A stretch of DNA of 64,000 bases. Source: Microcebus murinus. Lineage: Eukaryota; Chordata; Mammalia; Primates; Cheirogaleidae. The translations under genes were made by a program, and so were the position numbers. Positions 38,060 to 48,809 of the stretch are shown here, piece by piece. Location: positions 13,256,501 through 13,320,500 of the forward strand of contig NC_134119.1 in assembly GCF_040939455.1 (NCBI RefSeq), given 5' to 3'. The first letter of the stretch is position 1. The number at the start of each line of letters is the position of its first letter. The notes under the pieces are model-generated. The model searched no databases and had not been told where the DNA came from. It worked only from the letters and a program-made list of their open reading frames with translations.

Positions 38060-38200
38060 TGACAGAGTCCACCAGACCTGGGTTGCATCCCAGCTCCACC
38101 AACTGAAGCAGAGCAAGTTCCTTATCACTCTGATCTTCAAGTTGTTCTTATTTGGAAAAAGTGGGGGGTAATATGAAACCTGTTTTTGTGAGGACGTTGG
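38060..38200 (+). repeat. MIR
   Basis: CAGACCTGGGTTGCATCCCA then GCTCCACCAACTG and GAGCAAGTTCCTTATCACTC match sense MIR. Confidence 0.65.
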
Positions 38201-38224
38201 CTTTCCTTATCACAGTTCATAATT

Positions 38225-38340
38225 ATGTATTTGTATGATTATTCGATCACTGTCTGCAAAGATCAAGTCTATATTGCACTTTATTTATTTCCCAAACTAA
38301 GAGGAGTGCCTGGAACACAGCAGGTGCTTATTAAATATGG
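38225..38340 (+). repeat. LINE L2 3' end
   Basis: GTGCCTGGAACACAGCAGGT then GCTTATTAAATATGG is the sense L2 terminus. Confidence 0.6.
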
Positions 38341-38450
38341 TCACACTTGAGGCTCAGACTTGTGTGTGGGGGGCAAGGGCATTATTTGAATCCTTAAAAT
38401 TTGTACCCCCATAATATGCTGAAATAAAAAAAATTGTCAAATAAATATAT
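38341..38450 (+). repeat. Short L1-type 3' tail (tentative)
   Basis: GGGGCAAGGGCATTATTTGA then TTTGTACCCCCATAATATGC and TGAAATAAAAAA resembles the 3' end of lemur L1 copies, heavily 5' truncated. Confidence 0.45.
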
Positions 38451-38926
38451 ATAAATGATTAGAGAATACAGCACAGGTATGTGCTTGGTACATAACAGAT
38501 GGGCAGTAAATACTAGTTTCTTGTCTTTGTGGAGCCCGGCTTACCAGCTCCAAGGCCTACATGGGCCAGGCAGGCAGTGAACCTGGGTTAAGCCGGCTAG
38601 AGGTGGAATCATCATCATCTTCTCTAAAGGGGGGGCAGACACACTTAGTTTCAATCCGGGAGCGTTCCTTGGGAATGTGGCTAGAGTGGCCGGATCTTCT
38701 TTCAAGGGAGGCCAGAAACGAAAACTTTCAGGTAAAATTTTCTGACTTTTAAACACGAATGCAATTAAACACGTGCGCGTACAAACAGAAAGACCAACAG
38801 AACACGTCTGAGATGCGCAGCCCTTGCGGGACCCGTTCACTACATGGGGACCTACGTCCGGGTCCGCCCTTCATACAAGCGCTCAGGCCACGGCTGCGGC
38901 GACCGCACGACAGTGGCTGCACGTAC

Positions 38927-39104
38927 CGGCAAGTGACTCGGAACTCTGGCTGGGGACGTTGTGAGGTGCCTCCTGGAGGACGTAGGTGGACGTGGAGAGG
39001 GGCGACGGGCAGATGCTGCTGGCCGGGACGTACGGCGGGTTGTAGGACGAGCTGTAATACTGGGAGTACTGGCTCTGGGGGAAGCCGGGGTAGGAAGGAT
39101 AGTC
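38927..39104 (-). CDS. EYA2: EYA2 internal exon B (Tyr-rich segment)
   Basis: This 178-nt exon encodes 59 codons plus one base of a split Gly codon. It begins [20 protein letters not shown], continues through [20 protein letters not shown], and ends SQSSESLAG. This is nearly identical to human EYA2 as I recall it. It holds eight tyrosines (residues 2, 5, 13, 16, 17, 21, 25 and 41 of the exon), matching the conserved Tyr-rich patch (often called EYA domain 2) inside the Pro/Ser/Thr-rich transactivation region. The acceptor is TCTCTTCCCAG at 39105 and the donor is GCCG|GTACGT at 38926. Phase in is 0, phase out is 1. A 124-residue open frame that overlaps here on the same strand in another frame is a shadow. 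Confidence 0.95.
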
Positions 39105-39244
39105 CTGGGAAGAGACAGCACACCGAGGACGTGAGTGACGCAGCTGCCTGGGCGTGGGCCTTCGCTTAGCCTCGGACCCAGGCGCGCAGACACTGGCACC
39201 TGGAGGTCAGCAGGCGACCTTGAGGGATACAGGCGTGACCCTGA

Positions 39245-39345
39245 CGACACCTGTCCTGGTCACTGTTATATCCCCAGCACCTGGGACGGTGCCTGGAATA
39301 TATAGTAACTCAATAAATGTCCAATAAATGAGTGAACAGTAGAGA
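39245..39345 (+). repeat. LINE L2 3' end
   Basis: TATATCCCCAGCACCTGGGA, then GTGCCTGGAATATATAG and CAATAAATGTCCAATAAATG is the sense L2 terminus. Confidence 0.75.
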
Positions 39346-39544
39346 CCACACGTACACACATATCCAGGAGACCAGGCGTCATGCTCACGGGCATCTGCAC
39401 AGCACTAGGGGTCCAGAAAATTCTATGAGGGAGTCATGGAGATCAAATCAGTAGATGCCAATCATCTCTGATCAAGCTTTGCCTGAACAGACTGGATATT
39501 TCAATTCTCCCACAATAGTCACTATTTCAGTATTCCGCCCGCCA

Positions 39545-39685
39545 TCGCCCCACACCAGGGCTTCTCAACTCTGCAAAGAACTCATGGGAAGTTCAGCTTC
39601 CTGGGCCCCACCCCAGGTCTACTGTGTTTTCGACAAGTTCTTATAGCGAAGTGAACAAACACCCAGAATTAAGAGCCACGGCTTA
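39545..39685. repeat. MER5A-type fragment
   Basis: CAGGGCTTCTCAACTCTGC, TTCCTGGGCCCCACCCCAGG and TAAGAGCCACGGC follow the MER5A plan. Confidence 0.6.
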
Positions 39686-39919
39686 AAAAGGACTGTTTTC
39701 TTTACAACTATTTTATCCATGTATACAGTACACTGGAAATAATACAAAATTATATGAAACAATTTTCATATTTTCCAAGTTTTATGAATACATTATTTAG
39801 ATTCTTCGGCTCCTTGGAAAAGAAATAGCACATTCCTCATATTTAAATTTGTTAAAATATTCCTAGGGCCCATCTACCCTAGGGTAGTTTTAATTTAACA
39901 GTAGCCTGAGAGCAGGTTA

Positions 39920-40015
39920 ACCTTTTGTTTTGAAGTGATTTTAGGCTTACAGGAGAGGTGTACAAATAGTACACGGGGTTCCTGCGCATCTTCAGCATGG
40001 TAATTCTTAATTCAC
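39920..40015 (-). repeat. L1 3' fragment, inverted
   Basis: TGATTTTAGGCTTACAGGAG then AGGTGTACAAATAGTACACG matches reverse old L1 3' sequence. Confidence 0.5.
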
Positions 40016-40079
40016 TCTCTAAGTGAAACCAAGAGAATCAAAATATGAGCCAGCATTTGTCTTTGTAGAGATGACATAC

Positions 40080-40210
40080 TTTGGTTTAACAAGCATTTAT
40101 AAAGCCCCCACTGTGTGCTGGCTCTCCGCCCTGCGGATACAGAGGTGAGCAAGATGTACTGTCAGCCCGAGAAGCCCCTGGTCTGGTGAAAGAACACGCA
40201 CGACGGCATC
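40080..40210 (-). repeat. LINE L2 3' end, inverted
   Basis: AAGCATTTATAAAGCCCCCA then CTGTGTGCTGGCTCTCCGC is reverse L2. Confidence 0.6.
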
Positions 40211-40501
40211 CACATATGCCAGACTGAACAGGCAACGGGTGTCTTGGACTCAGGCCAACTCGCACATTGCCATGACATTTTGGAAATCTTCTAATATAAT
40301 TCTAATGTCTCTGCCTGTATGTTACGCGTATCCAGTGGCCTTTTGCACAACCTGGCTCCCGTACTCTGCAAACCCAGGGAATTAAGAGGCTGAGTTTCTG
40401 GTGGGGAGACTGTGTGTGTGAGTGGCTCTCCGGGTGCTCTGACTTAAGGGGGGTATTTAAGGAAAAAGCAGAGGAAAGAACTGGGAGGGAGCCGTGTCTA
40501 C

Positions 40502-40569
40502 CTGGTGCACACTTCCGAATCCAGCTGTGTTGGTCAGTCCATTTGCTCCCTGGTAGATCCCGGGCGTGC
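40502..40569 (-). CDS. EYA2: EYA2 internal exon A (PST/Tyr-rich region)
   Basis: This 68-nt exon reads as two bases completing a split Gly codon followed by 22 codons, [11 protein letters not shown] then [11 protein letters not shown]. Human EYA2, as I recall it, has a near match ending in the same AGFGSVHQ. The acceptor on the minus strand is a pyrimidine-rich run ending CCCACAG at 40570 and the donor is CAG|GTAGAC at 40501, a somewhat weak +4/+5 context. Incoming phase is 1 and outgoing phase is 0, which fits the next exon starting with GAC (Asp). The segment belongs to the N-terminal transactivation half of EYA2, which has no enzyme fold. Several residues differ from human (T to P, F to I, G to A, G to T), in keeping with the fast evolution of this disordered region. 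Confidence 0.9.
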
Positions 40570-40644
40570 CTGTGGGAAGGAGGAACAGGATGAAGTCTCA
40601 GTCAGAGAGGAACGTGGAGGAGAAGGATGTATTGGCCAGGTGGG

Positions 40645-40815
40645 GTCTGAGGTCTGACAGGCTGGGATACAACCTGTGACCATGGGTACCAAGTCTCTCT
40701 GAACCTGTTTCCTTAACAGATGAGGCAAATAAATGACATCTTTTTCAAAGGGTCATAGTGAGAAATAAATGAGATATTGCACACCACACACAGTCTGGTC
40801 CTTGATAATTATGTT
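40645..40815 (+). repeat. MIR
   Basis: AACCTGTTTCCTTAACAGAT then GAGAAATAAATGAGATATTG and a CCTTGATAATTATG end follow sense MIR. Confidence 0.55.
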
Positions 40816-40829
40816 TTTAAAAAAATCAG

Positions 40830-41290
40830 TTTTTCAAAAATTATGATATATATATATATAACATTTATCATCTTAAACCACTTTATTTTATTCAGTTTAT
40901 TATTATTTTTTTTGAGATAGAGTCTCACTCTGTGGCCTTGGATAGAGTGTAATGATGTAATTGTAGCTCACAGCAACCTCAAACTCCTGGGCTCATGGGA
41001 TCCTCCTGACGCAGCCTCCTGAGTAGCTGGGACTACAGGTTCATGCCACGACACCTGGTTAATTTTTCTGTTTTTTGTAGAGACGGGGTCTCACTCTTGC
41101 TTAGGCTGGTTTCGAACCCCTGAGCTCAAGTGATCCTCCTGCCTCAGCTTCCCAGAGTGCTAGGATTACAGGTGTGAGCCACCACGCCTGGCCCATCTCA
41201 ACCATTTGAAAGTGTACGGTTTAGTGGCATTGAGTACAGTCACACTCTTGTGCAAACATCACCACCATCCGCCTCTAGAACAATATACAG
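40830..41290 (-). repeat. L1 3' end, inverted, split by Alu
   Basis: ACATTTATCATCTTAAACCA on one side and GAAAGTGTACGGTTTAGTGG with CTTGTGCAAACATCACCACC on the other are reverse L1 3' sequence. A (TA)n run lies at about 40846-40860. Confidence 0.65.
40902..41193 (-). repeat. Alu, older type, upstream of exon A
   Basis: Reverse Alu with GTTAATTTTTCTGTTTTTTG in the linker, lacking the lemur-type insertion. It begins only about 330 bp upstream of exon A in transcript order. A diverged duplication CATCT(T/C)AA...CCA flanks it. Confidence 0.92.
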
Positions 41291-41469
41291 TTAGGTTTAT
41301 TTGTTTCAGTTTGCTATCAAATTTTAGAAATTACTTTTGCCAAAATGTGTTTTATAATTATGTAAAGTATTTACATGGTTCCAAAGGCAAATCTACCAAA
41401 TAGACTATATCCATGTCTTGGGGGGTGGCCACATACTGGGACTCGGGGGAGAAGAAGCGTCCAGCGAGC

Positions 41470-41620
41470 TGCTTTCACAGGGAGCTCGGGGCACAAGGAA
41501 GGGCCCTGTAACGCTGATCGGGCAGGGCTGGGGTCAGGGCAGGCTTCCTGGAGGAAGTGACATCTAACCTAACCTCCACAGGATGAAAAAGAGCTAGCTG
41601 GGTGAAGAGAGCGAGAACCG
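41470..41620 (-). repeat. LINE L2 fragment, inverted
   Basis: GGCAGGCTTCCTGGAGGAAG then TGACATCTAACCTAACCTCC is reverse L2. Confidence 0.5.
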
Positions 41621-42374
41621 GGACCTTGGCCAGACCCGGGTCCTCTCTCCTGATGGCCGCCACATGGCGGCTGGCCCAAGGCCCAGAAACCCAGACTTTG
41701 TCCGCACCAGCGCATGCCGGGATCCCAGCGGCTGTCCTCAGTGGCCTGCCCTGACACGCTGGGCAGAAGGCCTAGGCCAGCCTACTCCGTTCGAGGGCGG
41801 CTAGTTGGACCTGGCTGCCATGGTGACCCTACTTGCTGACGTTTAGGAAGGCCCGAGTCTCAGCCAAGCTCCTGGATGCAGCATTTTCTCTTCTGATCGC
41901 TCTCTCCTTTCGTGCCAACCTTCTGAATGGCGACTCAGGGCAGGTTTGGACACAAACAGGTCGCAGTCTTGTCTCTTGGTATCCTTTCTCCAAAAGGATC
42001 CTCCTGTTTATTTGCGTTTTGTGACCCAGGGTCATCCGAAGAATGGACAGCTGAACAGACGGCAGCGTGGGGGCGGCCGCAGGGCGCCTGCAGCGAGAAG
42101 TCCGTCCCGTGCCAGGGAGGCCCGGGAAGGAGGCGGCAGGTGGCCGCAGAAGCCCTGTGCCACAGCGCGTGGCCTCGTGGGCTCGGGAGGGCTTTGACAG
42201 ACAGACCCGCCGTGGTGCTGGAGTGCTGAGCGCCTCTGGCTGATGCAAAGCCCGGTGAGGGCCGGGAGGCAAGGATGAGGTGAAAACAACGTCCTCTCTT
42301 AAGGCGACGGGGGCAGGTCCTGCGAGGGGTGCCCCAATCTCCATTCACCCCTTCCCTCTCATAGCGACAGGACC

Positions 42375-42735
42375 TCTGTTTGTGAGCTGGGCACACGGCT
42401 CCTTGGAATAAACACTGCAATCCCCAGCGTCCCTCCTGGCTAGCTGTGGCCACGTGAAGAGTTCCAGACAAAGGGGACAGAAGTGAATGAATGTGAGCAA
42501 CTTCCTAGTTGTGCCCCGGAAGGGCGGGGCAGGTCCTCTCTTTCCCTGTGGACTTGGTGGGGGGGGGGGGCTGCCTTGCATGGCACGGCCGAGCAGAAAG
42601 ACATAACACGCTCGAACCCGTTACACTTGCTGACCAGGACTGCCGCATCAGTTGGGACTTTCGTATGAGAAAGAAACGCCCTTCTTTCTTGTTGAAGACA
42701 TTGCTGTTTTGAGCTTCTGTTGCAGCAGACAACTA
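42375..42735 (+). repeat. Unclassified old dispersed repeat
   Basis: GGAATAAACACTGCAATCCC, GGCTAGCTGTGGCCACGTGA and AAGTGAATGAATGTGAGCAA match the family at 21170-21640. It includes a G run of about 11 at 42559-42570. Confidence 0.45.
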
Positions 42736-43954
42736 CTGCTTGTGTTTTGTTTTATTGGTTTTCTTGGGTTTTAAGTAAAAGCAGTCTCTCAATGCCTGCC
42801 TCCTCCTCTGGATCATGTGAGCATGCAGCGTCTGGAGCTATGGCAGCCACATTGGGACATGGGGCCACGAGCACAGAATCAGCAGGCCCACATGCTGAAA
42901 CGGAAGGAGTAAAAAAATGGAAAGAATCTGGTCTTTGAAGACATAACTGAGCTGCCAAACTAAACATGGGGGTCCTGACTTCTTGTTAAATATACAATAA
43001 ATGGGATTATGGTTTACTCCAATGTAACTTGGGCTTTATCATTACTTGCAGCCCAAAGTGCTCTTCATGGACACAGTGCTACCCCACTTTGGCCCACCTC
43101 TGCCATGGAGGAAGGTGAGTCTGAGGTAGCCAGAGCTTCTGATTTTTCAGGAGGAGTCAGGATTTGTGTAGGAAATTTCCCAATTTTCAAATGTAGGTAA
43201 CAAATACAAACTAGTTAGGCAATAAAATAAAACCAAACCAAAACAAACAAAAACACGCAGGGTGGAGGGGCCTCTGCGTTTCCAGGTTGTGTCTGGTCTA
43301 GGAGGGGAGGACAGAGAAAGGGTCCCATGTCCCCGGTGTGACAGGGACTCAGCCCTGCAGAGCCCAGACCCAAAGGGCCGAGACCGCGGACGTCTCGGCA
43401 GCTGCCCAGGTCCCAGCGACACAGGACTTTGTGAGCCCCCAACACCACAAACACACTGGCACCGAGTGCGATTCCAGAACCCTGGCCCAAATTCTGGAGA
43501 GTTTGGGGAAAGCTCTGAAAGACTAAGACGAAACTTTCTTACCATCCCAGAATGGCGGCTTGAGATAGAAATTACGTTGACATGCTGAAAATAAAGTCAA
43601 TTCTATTTTTTTTACCCCCTTCTGCTCGCGCACGGAGATTTATACCTACTATACAAGGGACAGAGGGATTCTTTCTGTCCCCAGAACTGTGCCTCCCAGT
43701 GTCAGGGAACCCGTGGCCAGCCCTATAGGACAAATACGACATCTCATTTGTTGTCTTGAATTCACACTTCTCTGATTCCTGGTGACTCTGGACATCCCTT
43801 TGGGCTTGCTGCCCTCTGGATTTCCTCTTCTTTTTAAGGACATGGTGACAGTTACCATGAAAACCCCCCCTCCCTTTCCCGGGCCAAGCCCAGCTTTAAC
43901 TTAATCCAGGCCCTTGGAAGCCTTTCAGTTATTGGCATTAGCCGTTGGGTAAAT

Positions 43955-44060
43955 AATGATAACAGCTTTTATTTATTGAGCACTTATTATCTTCCCCAAG
44001 GCTAATCATTTCGCATGCATTATCTTGTTTAATTTCCACCGTAGCCCTAGGAAGTCGGCC
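43955..44060 (-). repeat. MIR fragment
   Basis: CTTTTATTTATTGAGCACTT then ATTATCTTGTTTAATTTCCA is reverse MIR. Confidence 0.6.
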
Positions 44061-44719
44061 TTCCTGGGAAGTGGCAGGGCAGGTTCAAGCCCAGGTCAGC
44101 CCGGAGCCTGGGAGCCCCGCGCTGCCGTCCCCGCGCCCGTGCGGAACAGCTGCCCGCCTCGGTTCTTCGGGGCCAACCTAAAGGGAGCTCGCGGTCACCC
44201 GCGGGTTTGACACAGCAACCCAGGCGGTGCAGGGACAGCCTCACGGGCAATCCCAACGGACGGGCGCCCCCTCATCAATGCTACCTGCTCCGGGATCCAT
44301 GTGGCAGTTTCTTTCCCCATAGCAAAGGGCCCTCCCACGCTGGGTCCACAGTGACGCTCCTACACACGCATGCTCCCTCTTCACACAGCCTTCCCGAGGC
44401 TGGCATTCGCACAGAACTGCTGAGACCTAACAGGACTGCGAGTGCAAAAGGTCTGGAAGTACGACAGGGGAAAGGACTCAGAAGACACTGTACAAAATGC
44501 AGAAGCCACAAGCAGGGAGAGAGACGTGAGCCTGTTCCCAAACGCACTCACTCGGGTACCCTAACCACGGCCAAGTTCCAGAAAGGGGCACATCCCGCAC
44601 CCTCATGGGTCTGCGTCTCAGTTTCTTTTCTTTACCTACAATACAAAGCGGGGAGAGCTGCCAGCCCTGCCCCACACTCCCCGCTGTGCAGACCTGTCAC
44701 TCACCCAGGCACTCACTCC

Positions 44720-44835
44720 TTTTTCCTTCATTCGCTAAATATTTGCTGAGTGCCTGGTGTGCGCCAACAATTCTGTCTTGAGAAAGAGCTGGGTCCTGTC
44801 TTCTTGGACCTTAGAAGCTGGAAGGGGCTGGAAGA
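44720..44835 (-). repeat. LINE L2 3' end, inverted
   Basis: TTCATTCGCTAAATATTTGC then TGAGTGCCTGGTGTGCGCCA is reverse L2. Confidence 0.65.
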
Positions 44836-44869
44836 CAACAGGGAATCCATGCACAACTGATGATTTTCC

Positions 44870-45040
44870 CTGGTGACTGCGGACAAATGGTTGCATGTTC
44901 TAAGCCTTAGTTTTCCCATCTGTAAAATGGAGCCAGGCAGAGTTAATTTGGCTTCGAGATGAGGACTCTGAGATGAGGTATACCAAGGGCAGAGCTGGGC
45001 ATAGAGTGCGTGTTCAGTAAATGGTAGCGAGGATTGCTAT
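44870..45040 (+). repeat. MIR
   Basis: GCCTTAGTTTTCCCATCTGT then AAAATGGAGCCAGGCAGAGT and AGTAAATGGTAGCGAGGATT follow sense MIR. Confidence 0.65.
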
Positions 45041-45107
45041 TCTCCATGTGTTAACAGTCATCACTGGAGATGTCAAATATGCTAGTATTTTACTGATTTG
45101 CCATTTC

Positions 45108-45133
45108 TGTTTTTTTTTTTTTTTTTTTTTTTT
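45108..45133. repeat. Poly-T tract
   Basis: About 24 T residues not attached to a recognisable Alu. Confidence 0.85.
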
Positions 45134-45559
45134 AATTCATGGGAATAAAGCCATTCAAGGAAGGCTTAAAAAAAAAACCCAACTTGGATAGGGCCAAACA
45201 GCAGAGCCCACATGAAGACAAAGGCTTCTGGGATACCCAGATTGAGCGCTCAGCTCTGGGACCGCCAGGGCACAGGGTCCGAGTGCCAGGAAGGGGACGC
45301 CCCGTCTGTCTTGCCGCCCTGAGCTGTCTGGCCCACTCTGCCGTCTTGGAGCCCCGGAGCCTGAGCTCCTGCATCTTTGCTCCACGTGGAGCCCAGCCCA
45401 CATCTGTGTTCAATCAAACCCGCTGCTAAACGTCACAATGGCCTCATTCACAGGTAGCGGAGAGCACATTTAACTGGCAATAAAACAACCCGCATTCCTG
45501 AGGATGCCGTTTCAGATAGGCTGCCCTGTCACCCCGTCTCCGCCACACCAGTCAGCCGG

Positions 45560-45770
45560 GAAAACGCCATGGTGGGGAGGGCGGGGGCGGCAGGGGAGGG
45601 GCGGGGAGGGCAGTGTCGCTGCAGAGGAGAAAGCCACCCCGTCGGTCCGCACGTAGCGGCGGGGGGGAGATGTCCAAGGCGCGGCGCGCTGGGACCGAGG
45701 CGAGGCGCAGGGCGGCGGGGCTACTCGCAGCACAGGCCAGACCGCGCGTTTGCCTTCGCTGACTGCAGGT
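45560..45770 (+). promoter_or_regulatory. CpG-rich segment with GC boxes and a perfect plus-strand splice donor
   Basis: The segment has repeated GGGGAGGGGCGGGG-type GC boxes and dense CpGs (AGGCGCGGCGCGCTGG), then CTGACTGCAG|GTAAGTGG, with GT at 45769-45770. That is a consensus donor on the strand opposite EYA2. It could be a promoter with a first exon of an antisense transcript, or just a GC-rich stretch next to an L2. No transcript evidence is available here. Confidence 0.3.
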
Positions 45771-46100
45771 AAGTGGAGGTTAATGCATTTGGAAGGCTTC
45801 TCAGAGGAGGCAGCATCTGAACGGAAGCTAAATGGATGGGAAGGAGCCAGCCACGTGAAGACGTGGGGAAAGAACATTCCAGGGGAGGGGAAACAGCAAG
45901 TGCAAAGGCCCTGAGGTGGGAAGAGCTGAAAGAAGCAGGTGTGAGTGGAATGGAGAGGACGGGGCAGATGTGTACGGTGAGGTCGGAGGTCTGCAGGGCC
46001 CGGCGGCGGTCATAGCTCGGCGTTGCATTTATTTCTGATTGCAACGGGAGGCCTACATGGAGGCTTTTAAACAGGGGAGTGATATGATCCGATACGACAC
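45771..46100 (-). repeat. LINE L2, inverted
   Basis: AGGCTTCTCAGAGGAGGCAG, GAACATTCCAGGGGAGGGGA and CAGCAAGTGCAAAGGCCCTG follow reverse L2 closely, and it continues to TTTTAAACAGGGGAGTGATA. Confidence 0.75.
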
Positions 46101-46354
46101 CAGATCGGGAAGGACTGCCCATCTGATTTTACCCAGCGCGGTGAAAACAGATCGGGGGATCACAGTGGAGCCCGAGACCAAACTATTATTCTTCCTGCCA
46201 AGGGTCTCCTCTGGGGCGACTCTTGGGAATGCTAACCCCCATAAAAATCAGTTTCTGAAACAAGCTCTACGTGTTGGAAAGTGGTTTTCACTGATACAGC
46301 CCAGGGAAGGCAATGAAGTCAGTGATGCCTTACGCTGCCCTGGTGGAAATTTGG

Positions 46355-46690
46355 CAGGGACGAAGCATGTGACCTAGCCTGGACCAATCAGTGCATCACA
46401 GTCCCCTGCCCACAATGACTCCTCCAGGAGTGTGCACCTGAGCTAAGCAGGTCCAATGAGAGGGAATCCCAAGATGATGTATGGTAAAAAGGCTGGAGCT
46501 ACTGCAGCCACTTGGCCACCATGAGGGCAGAATCTGTCAAAGCCCAGTTGTAAAACAGAGAGAAACCAGAACTAGTTGGCATTTTTGAGCTCTGGATCCA
46601 TATATGCCTAGAGTCCATAATAGTTGGATTTTTCAGTTGTTTATGTCAATAAATTCTTCTTAACAATACTAAGCCAGTCCAGGCTGGGTT
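46355..46690 (+). repeat. Unclassified old LTR-like repeat
   Basis: CCTGGACCAATCAGTGCATC, GCAGGTCCAATGAGAGGGAA and GTCAATAAATTCTTCTTAAC, the same plan as other uncertain LTR-like copies. Confidence 0.4.
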
Positions 46691-47204
46691 TCATTTTGCT
46701 TGTGTCTGAAAGAGTCCAAACAATAAAAAATGTATAGGTAATGACTAGAGGGAGATGGGAACGGCCTGGCATAGCTAGGACACTGGCTGGATGTCCCGTG
46801 ACTGAGTCCTGGAGTCACATCTGGGGGACACAGGGCAGAGGCGCAAGAGAACTCCAAGCAAGGCGTCTTGGGGTCGAGTCCGGACTGCCCACATATCAGG
46901 TGTTGGGTGCTGGGCAAAGAGGGGTGAATGCGCCTGTTTTCTGAGGGGCAGACGCGGGAGGCAGGGCCTTTGTCCGGTGCACCTGGCTTACCTGCAGCAC
47001 CTACACACACGCACAGACTCACCTGGTGCACGGCAGACACCCAACGTTTACATGGTGAGCTGAGGCAATGAATGACCTGGTGTCTTTCCCCCACGAAGAA
47101 TCGCTGGATTCATGACAAATATTCATCCATCACCGACACCACACTGACACGGAACGAATTTCAGGGGAAGCACAGATGTATAAGGCATGATCTACTTCCT
47201 CATG

Positions 47205-47300
47205 GTCATTCATTCATTCATTCATTCAGTCAAACTAGAGATGGAGAAGTGAACAAGACGACATTTATTCCACAAGTATTTCCTGAACACCTCTAGCCAG
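47205..47300 (-). repeat. (CATT)n and L2-like 3' end
   Basis: Four or five CATT units lead into TTTATTCCACAAGTATTTCC and TGAACACCTC, reverse L2-like sequence. Confidence 0.5.
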
Positions 47301-47439
47301 GAGGCAACAAAGGCAACTGGGGGGGCAATGCTTAGCGCCTCCCGATCTTCATCAACAAGCCCCATCCATTCTTCATATGGACAACGTATGTTTTCTCAAA
47401 CATGCATATTCATAAGAATAGCTTATACTTGCCAAATTC

Positions 47440-47660
47440 TTGGTGGGTGATAGGCACTGTTCTAAGAACGTAACTGCAATAACCCATTTAATCGTCACAA
47501 CACCTAGGAGGCAGATGCTATCATCAACATCATCCCCTCTTCACAAATGGGTAAACTGAGGCCCCAGGCCACTGGGGAGGGTTCAGAGCTGAGATGCAGA
47601 GCCCGGCAGCTGCCTTGAGGCTGGGACCCTAACCACTCTGCTACACTGCCTCTCCTTCCG
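47440..47660 (-). repeat. MIR, near full length
   Basis: GATAGGCACTGTTCTAAGAA, CCCATTTAATCGTCACAACA, AAATGGGTAAACTGAGGCCC and CCCTAACCACTCTGCTACAC are reverse MIR across most of its length. Confidence 0.75.
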
Positions 47661-48299
47661 GCCAGCCCTGAGCCCCTCCCACGCGGACGCTCTAGTCCAG
47701 CATCCTCAGTGGGGTGGCGTCACCCCAGGGGGGCACACGTTGGGTCTTGGGAGACGAAAGACTCGTACTCTTTTTATGAGGACAGCACAGACACACCTTC
47801 ACCACGTGGACAGACCACAGGACGGCCACGGCGCTAACCTCTCATGAGGACGCCTTTCTTGCTGAGGAACTCACAAAGCCAGCAGGGTCTCTAAGGGCTG
47901 CGGCAGAGACAGCAGGGCGGCCTCCAATTTCCACTCTTCCTTCTTTTTCGTAATTGCATTTAGAGAAAATGTCTAAAAAGGACGCTTGGGGTGGGCGTGA
48001 GGGTGGGGCTGATAATGGAAAAAAGCTGAGAAACTGTGTTGGAACCACCTTGGGGTGTGTGTGTGGGCGATTCTGTGCCCTGGACAGGCCCCCGGCCACC
48101 TGCTGGGGAGACTGAGCTGACAGAGACACAGTTGACATCCTGGAACACGCAGGGGACACGGTCAATGCCACCACGACCAGGTCCTTGCCAGAGGATGGCC
48201 GGGAATATTCCACGGCTCGTCTGTACCCTGTAAATGCGGATAAAGAAACAGGAGCCCCGGAAGGAGCAGGCGGGGGCCTGGTCCCCCCAGGGGGCTCCT

Positions 48300-48690
48300 C
48301 CTCCTCTCTGGGGCCTCAGCTCAGATGTGACCTCCCCTGACCGCTCCGCCAACGCGGCCTACGCTCCCCCCGGCCAGCCTCACCCCACACGTCACCCTGG
48401 TTTTGGTTTTTCCTTTTGGTAGCACTGACACCCAGGAGTGACCTTATTCCTTCAGGCTCCCTGTACTGTTCATCTCATTCCACTAACAGGCAAGCTCCGT
48501 GAGCACAGCCTTTGCCTTTTCTTCATAGGAGGCAGGAGGCACGCGGTAGGCGCTCAAGAAATAATTTTTGGGAAAAAAAAGAGGGATATCTGTTCTGTTC
48601 TCGGCACTATTTCCAGCTTTCAGCACGGTACCCGCACACGACAAACACTCACTGACTGTTTACTGAATGAACAAACGAAAACAGTGAATG
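48300..48690 (+). repeat. LINE L2 3' region
   Basis: CTCAGCTCAGATGTGACCTC, GGCAAGCTCCGTGAGCACAG, CGCGGTAGGCGCTCAAGAAA and TGTTTACTGAATGAAC follow sense L2. Confidence 0.7.
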
Positions 48691-48809
48691 GCTCGACCTT
48701 AACGATAGTTACTGATTAATGAGCATCTGCTTTGCGCCAGGCACTACGCTAAGCCCCCTGCCTTGGTTTCCCTACTTCATCCTCCGCTCGACAAGGGAAA
48801 CAAGACAGC

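Larger units (their letters stand above)
32611..38926 (-). other. EYA2: EYA2 intron between exons B and C
   Basis: Intron of about 6.3 kb with no Alu at all. It contains an antisense L1 block, a long TG microsatellite, MIR and L2 fragments and one unclassified repeat. Apparently unique sequence without gene signal lies at about 32611-33650, 33770-34530, 35660-36110, 36160-37280 and 38460-38926. Confidence 0.9.
39105..40501 (-). other. EYA2: EYA2 intron between exons A and B
   Basis: Intron of about 1.4 kb carrying an L2 3' end, a MER5A-type fragment, a short antisense L1 piece and an inverted L2 fragment. The segment 39690-39900 is AT-rich and shows nothing I recognise. Confidence 0.9.

Noticed and set aside
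38749..39123. 124-residue open frame overlapping exon B
   Set aside because: It is the same strand but a different frame from the real EYA2 exon, and it reads through both splice sites.
44207..44749. 180-residue plus-strand frame
   Set aside because: It ends in an L2 and has no recognisable domain. It is probably chance in GC-rich DNA.
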